A DNA stretch of 64,000 nucleotides from Megalopta genalis (lineage: Eukaryota; Arthropoda; Insecta; Hymenoptera; Halictidae): positions 1,674,001 to 1,738,000 of the forward strand of contig NC_135031.1 of assembly GCF_051020955.1 (NCBI RefSeq). The letters run 5' to 3'. Below the pieces are notes generated by a model. That model was not told where the DNA came from and ran no database searches. It was given only the letters and a program-made list of their open reading frames with translations. Within the stretch, counting starts at the first letter, position 1. Every line of letters starts with the position of its first letter. Below are positions 61,492 to 64,000 of this stretch, piece after piece. The translations under genes and the position numbers were made by a program.

Positions 61492-62200
61492 CCGGGTCGC
61501 CAACCCCCGTAGAACCAGTCCCTTCGGAGAGCCGATGGCGACGCGGCCCCGGTTACCATGGCGATTCTTTTGCTTGACAGGTGGCTGCAGCCACCGCCAA
61601 CCACCCTCTCCCAGCAGCGCCCTCCATCTCCTCCAGACTCGTTTGTTCTGCCTGCCACCGGTACGACGAACCAATCGCGCACAGCGAAAAAATATTCAAT
61701 CACGCGTCAAGAACTCGAGGGCAGCGGTAGTGGTGGTGCGTTGTTGCGAGTGTGCTAGTGCGCTGGCTGCGGAGAATCGAATCACCCTCGGTGCCCCCCT
61801 CGTCTTCTTCAACCCCACCCCACACGCCCCCCTTCGGCCTCTCTCTGACCAGGGACGAAGGTCGATGGCGGTGGAGGTCGAACCGCCCCTGACTACAGAG
61901 GGTCGCCACCCCCTACCCGGGCCAAGTACGACGGAATAATAAAATGCCTCAGATTACATATTCAAAATCAATGGCTCCATACCTTCGATGTACAAAGGCC
62001 TGGGTGGGATCTAACTCCTCCGGGTTCCCCCACCCGCCGGCCAAGGGGGTGGCGGCGAATGATTTCGCGATCGACATTTTAAGCAATCACGCCCTCGGCC
62101 GCAATCGTTGTTCCCGTTTTCTAAGACATTTTTTATTTTGTCGAGGCCCGCGAGACGTAAGAACGTTGAAAATAGTAATTGTTGTTTGACAACTTTGCTT
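61260..62200. other. GC-rich block without a supported gene
   Basis: Overlapping plus and minus frames up to 134 codons (61535-61939, plus), Pro/Arg-rich, with no recognisable domain. CpG-rich, so a promoter-type region is possible. Confidence 0.35.
61449..61491. repeat. (GA)n microsatellite, impure
   Basis: GA tract with AAA interruptions at regular intervals. Confidence 0.95.
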
Positions 62201-64000
62201 CGCAATTTTAGATACTCGAATGAAATAATTTAATTTTATGAATTTTTCGAGGTTTTTGCTAAGAAATAATGTTAATATCGTAGTGGGAGCAAATGACAAA
62301 TAATTCTTTATTACAGGTAAACTGCGTTTTTTATGCGAAATTTTTCTCTTAACAGTTTTAATAAGTTGAAAATAATGTGTCAACATTCTTAAATTCTTTT
62401 GATGTTTTCACTGTTCTGTGTTGCATAACTAATTTATAAGTAATTATTTCGACCAATTTATCATTTTTCATTTTTATTAGGGGCATCGGAAAGAAATCCA
62501 TCGTTACTTTGGCTTGAACTTTGATTTTTAATCGAATGGAATTAGAAAAAAAAGTTTCTCACTACATGGGAAACAGTTCTAAAAAAAAGAGGGAATTAGG
62601 TATTTTATTAATGTTTAAAAATGTATGAGTAATAAGAGCAATTATTTGGAAAGAGCATGTAAAAGCAATTATTTAGAAAATTGTTTGAATAAAGATTTAG
62701 TGAAATGCGAAATAAAGTTAGAATTTGTTCAATTGTAGTCAAATAATATCAAACAATGCACAGTTTTGAAATGGCATCTAATAAATAGGTTACTCAAATG
62801 ATCGTTTTTCAATTGTAAATATTTGAATAATACCCAAGTTTTTAATCCAATATGCCTTTCCTGTGCAACCTTATTCCTTGCATAAATAAAAAAGGAAATT
62901 GTTTATTAAAACATACGAGTATTTTCATTGGATATTGATTATTATATTGTAGATCTTTAGCATTTGTTGCATATAATAACGTTTTACTTTGCAATTTTAT
63001 TTGTTCCGTTAGTATAAGAAAAAGATGTTTTATAATACATGTTGCTTGACAAAATAATATTTCCATCGCATATTAAATATAAAGTACACAGCTAATGGGA
63101 CTCCATTTTATATTTATTTTACTAAACCCAATCATGGAGGTAATAATTTAGTATATCATTGTTTTGATAATTAAATAGTCTTTTAAAAATAATTCACAGC
63201 ATTCATTCTTGAAACAATTTTTCTATGACAAAAGATTTTATTCGTGATTAACAAGTCAAGCTTATTTTTTTTAATTTAAAAAATACTTTTAAGATTATTA
63301 TTTATAAGAAAATTTTTCTGACTTTATCAATAGGCTTCCTATAGATAAAGCGTCAATTATTGATACAATATCTTCCCTATTTTTATTAATTAAAAACCAA
63401 TATATTTTATCTGTTTAATTAGCACTTAAATCTACTCCATTAATTATTTGACTACACCTCTCTCGTACCTCGTTATTAATTACTACTAATTAAACATGTC
63501 AGTGTAATATAATAAAAATATTATGAACTCGTAACAAATCATAACAAAAAGATCATAACAAATCATTCATTCGATTTTCGATTCTGTAGAAAGTAAACGA
63601 ATTATCTACCTGGATAATTGAGCAACAATTGCGGTGGCTCCTTGAATTCTGGATGAAAAATGTGTACCTACTTTGAAACAAGGGTCACCCTTCGAATCCG
63701 CTTCTAATTAGCTGTAATTTGGCGCGAACAAGAATGGACTGCAACTTCATCGAAGTTGAGGGGAAGAAAGTCGACTTGATCATTATGAGGTCTGAATTAC
63801 GCGCGATAATTTCACAGACAATCGGCGGGGAAATGGCCGAGAGAATACCTCGCGGAAAATTAATCAGTGACTAATTGATCCTGCAGGGATTAAAGTCATC
63901 GCCTTAAACCCTCGACCCGAAATAGTTTTTACTAATTGCATTAATTGGCAAAATGCTGTTATCGATTTACCCAACCGGCATCCTTCTCTATTCATCCATT
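62201..64000. other. AT-rich non-coding stretch
   Basis: Very AT-rich. A weak partial match to the dispersed family is seen at about 62320-62410 (TTTTAATAAGTTGAAAATAA, TTCACTGTTCTGTGTTGC). No gene or element ends recognised. Confidence 0.45.

Noticed and set aside
1..64000. tRNA, rRNA, known microRNA, CRISPR array or prokaryotic operon
   Set aside because: I looked for tRNA B-box-like words, familiar insect microRNA seeds and regularly spaced direct repeats; none held up. Tandem repeats present lack unique spacers, so there is no CRISPR.

Overview
The window looks like nuclear DNA of an insect, most likely a hymenopteran (bee, ant or wasp). The evidence is GT-AG split coding sequence, long (CT)n/(GA)n and (AAT)n microsatellites, small GC-rich blocks set in AT-rich DNA, many small non-autonomous DNA transposons with TA, TTAA or other 4-bp target duplications, and no prokaryote-like gene density. 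The order is inferred from general composition and repeat style, not from a recognised gene.

Coding content is very sparse. The only coding segment I can defend is a pair of plus-strand exons, 15190-15408 and 18852-18981. They splice in a consistent phase into the last 115 residues of a protein, followed by a stop and an AATAAA signal 15 nt later. The family was not recognised, and upstream exons were not found or lie left of the window. Almost every other open frame is low-complexity (translated CT/GA tracts, proline/arginine-rich GC blocks) or AT-rich chance reading.

The structured content is mostly repeats. Going left to right: a TA-flanked MITE at 4.48-4.94 kb; the gene 3' end at 15.2-19.0 kb; a 236-bp MITE with 35-bp perfect inverted ends at 19.5 kb, with a sister copy at 42.5 kb; a 193-bp tandem duplication at 20.3 kb; TA- and TTAA-flanked MITEs at 22.5 and 24.9 kb; a GC-rich block at 27.5-28.6 kb; a cluster of ~190-bp repeats, foldback MITEs and an 846-bp element with reiterated ACTGCGG motifs at 28.8-35.4 kb; a pogo-like element split by a pentanucleotide array at 40 kb; GC-rich blocks at 43.2-44.7 and 47.5-48.5 kb, with a 13-bp-period minisatellite at 46.9-47.3 kb; a 48-bp-arm perfect hairpin at 54.4 kb; and a D-I-D repeat structure plus a long inverted repeat at 60.1-61.3 kb. 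At least seven diverged copies of one old ~200-bp repeat family are scattered from 14 to 58 kb.

No tRNA, rRNA, CRISPR array, phage or operon was seen. I did not find a convincing new biological system. The items most worth a second look are the Sola-like MITE pair, the 846-bp element with repeated motifs, the D-I-D structure near 60 kb, and the identity of the gene at 15-19 kb.
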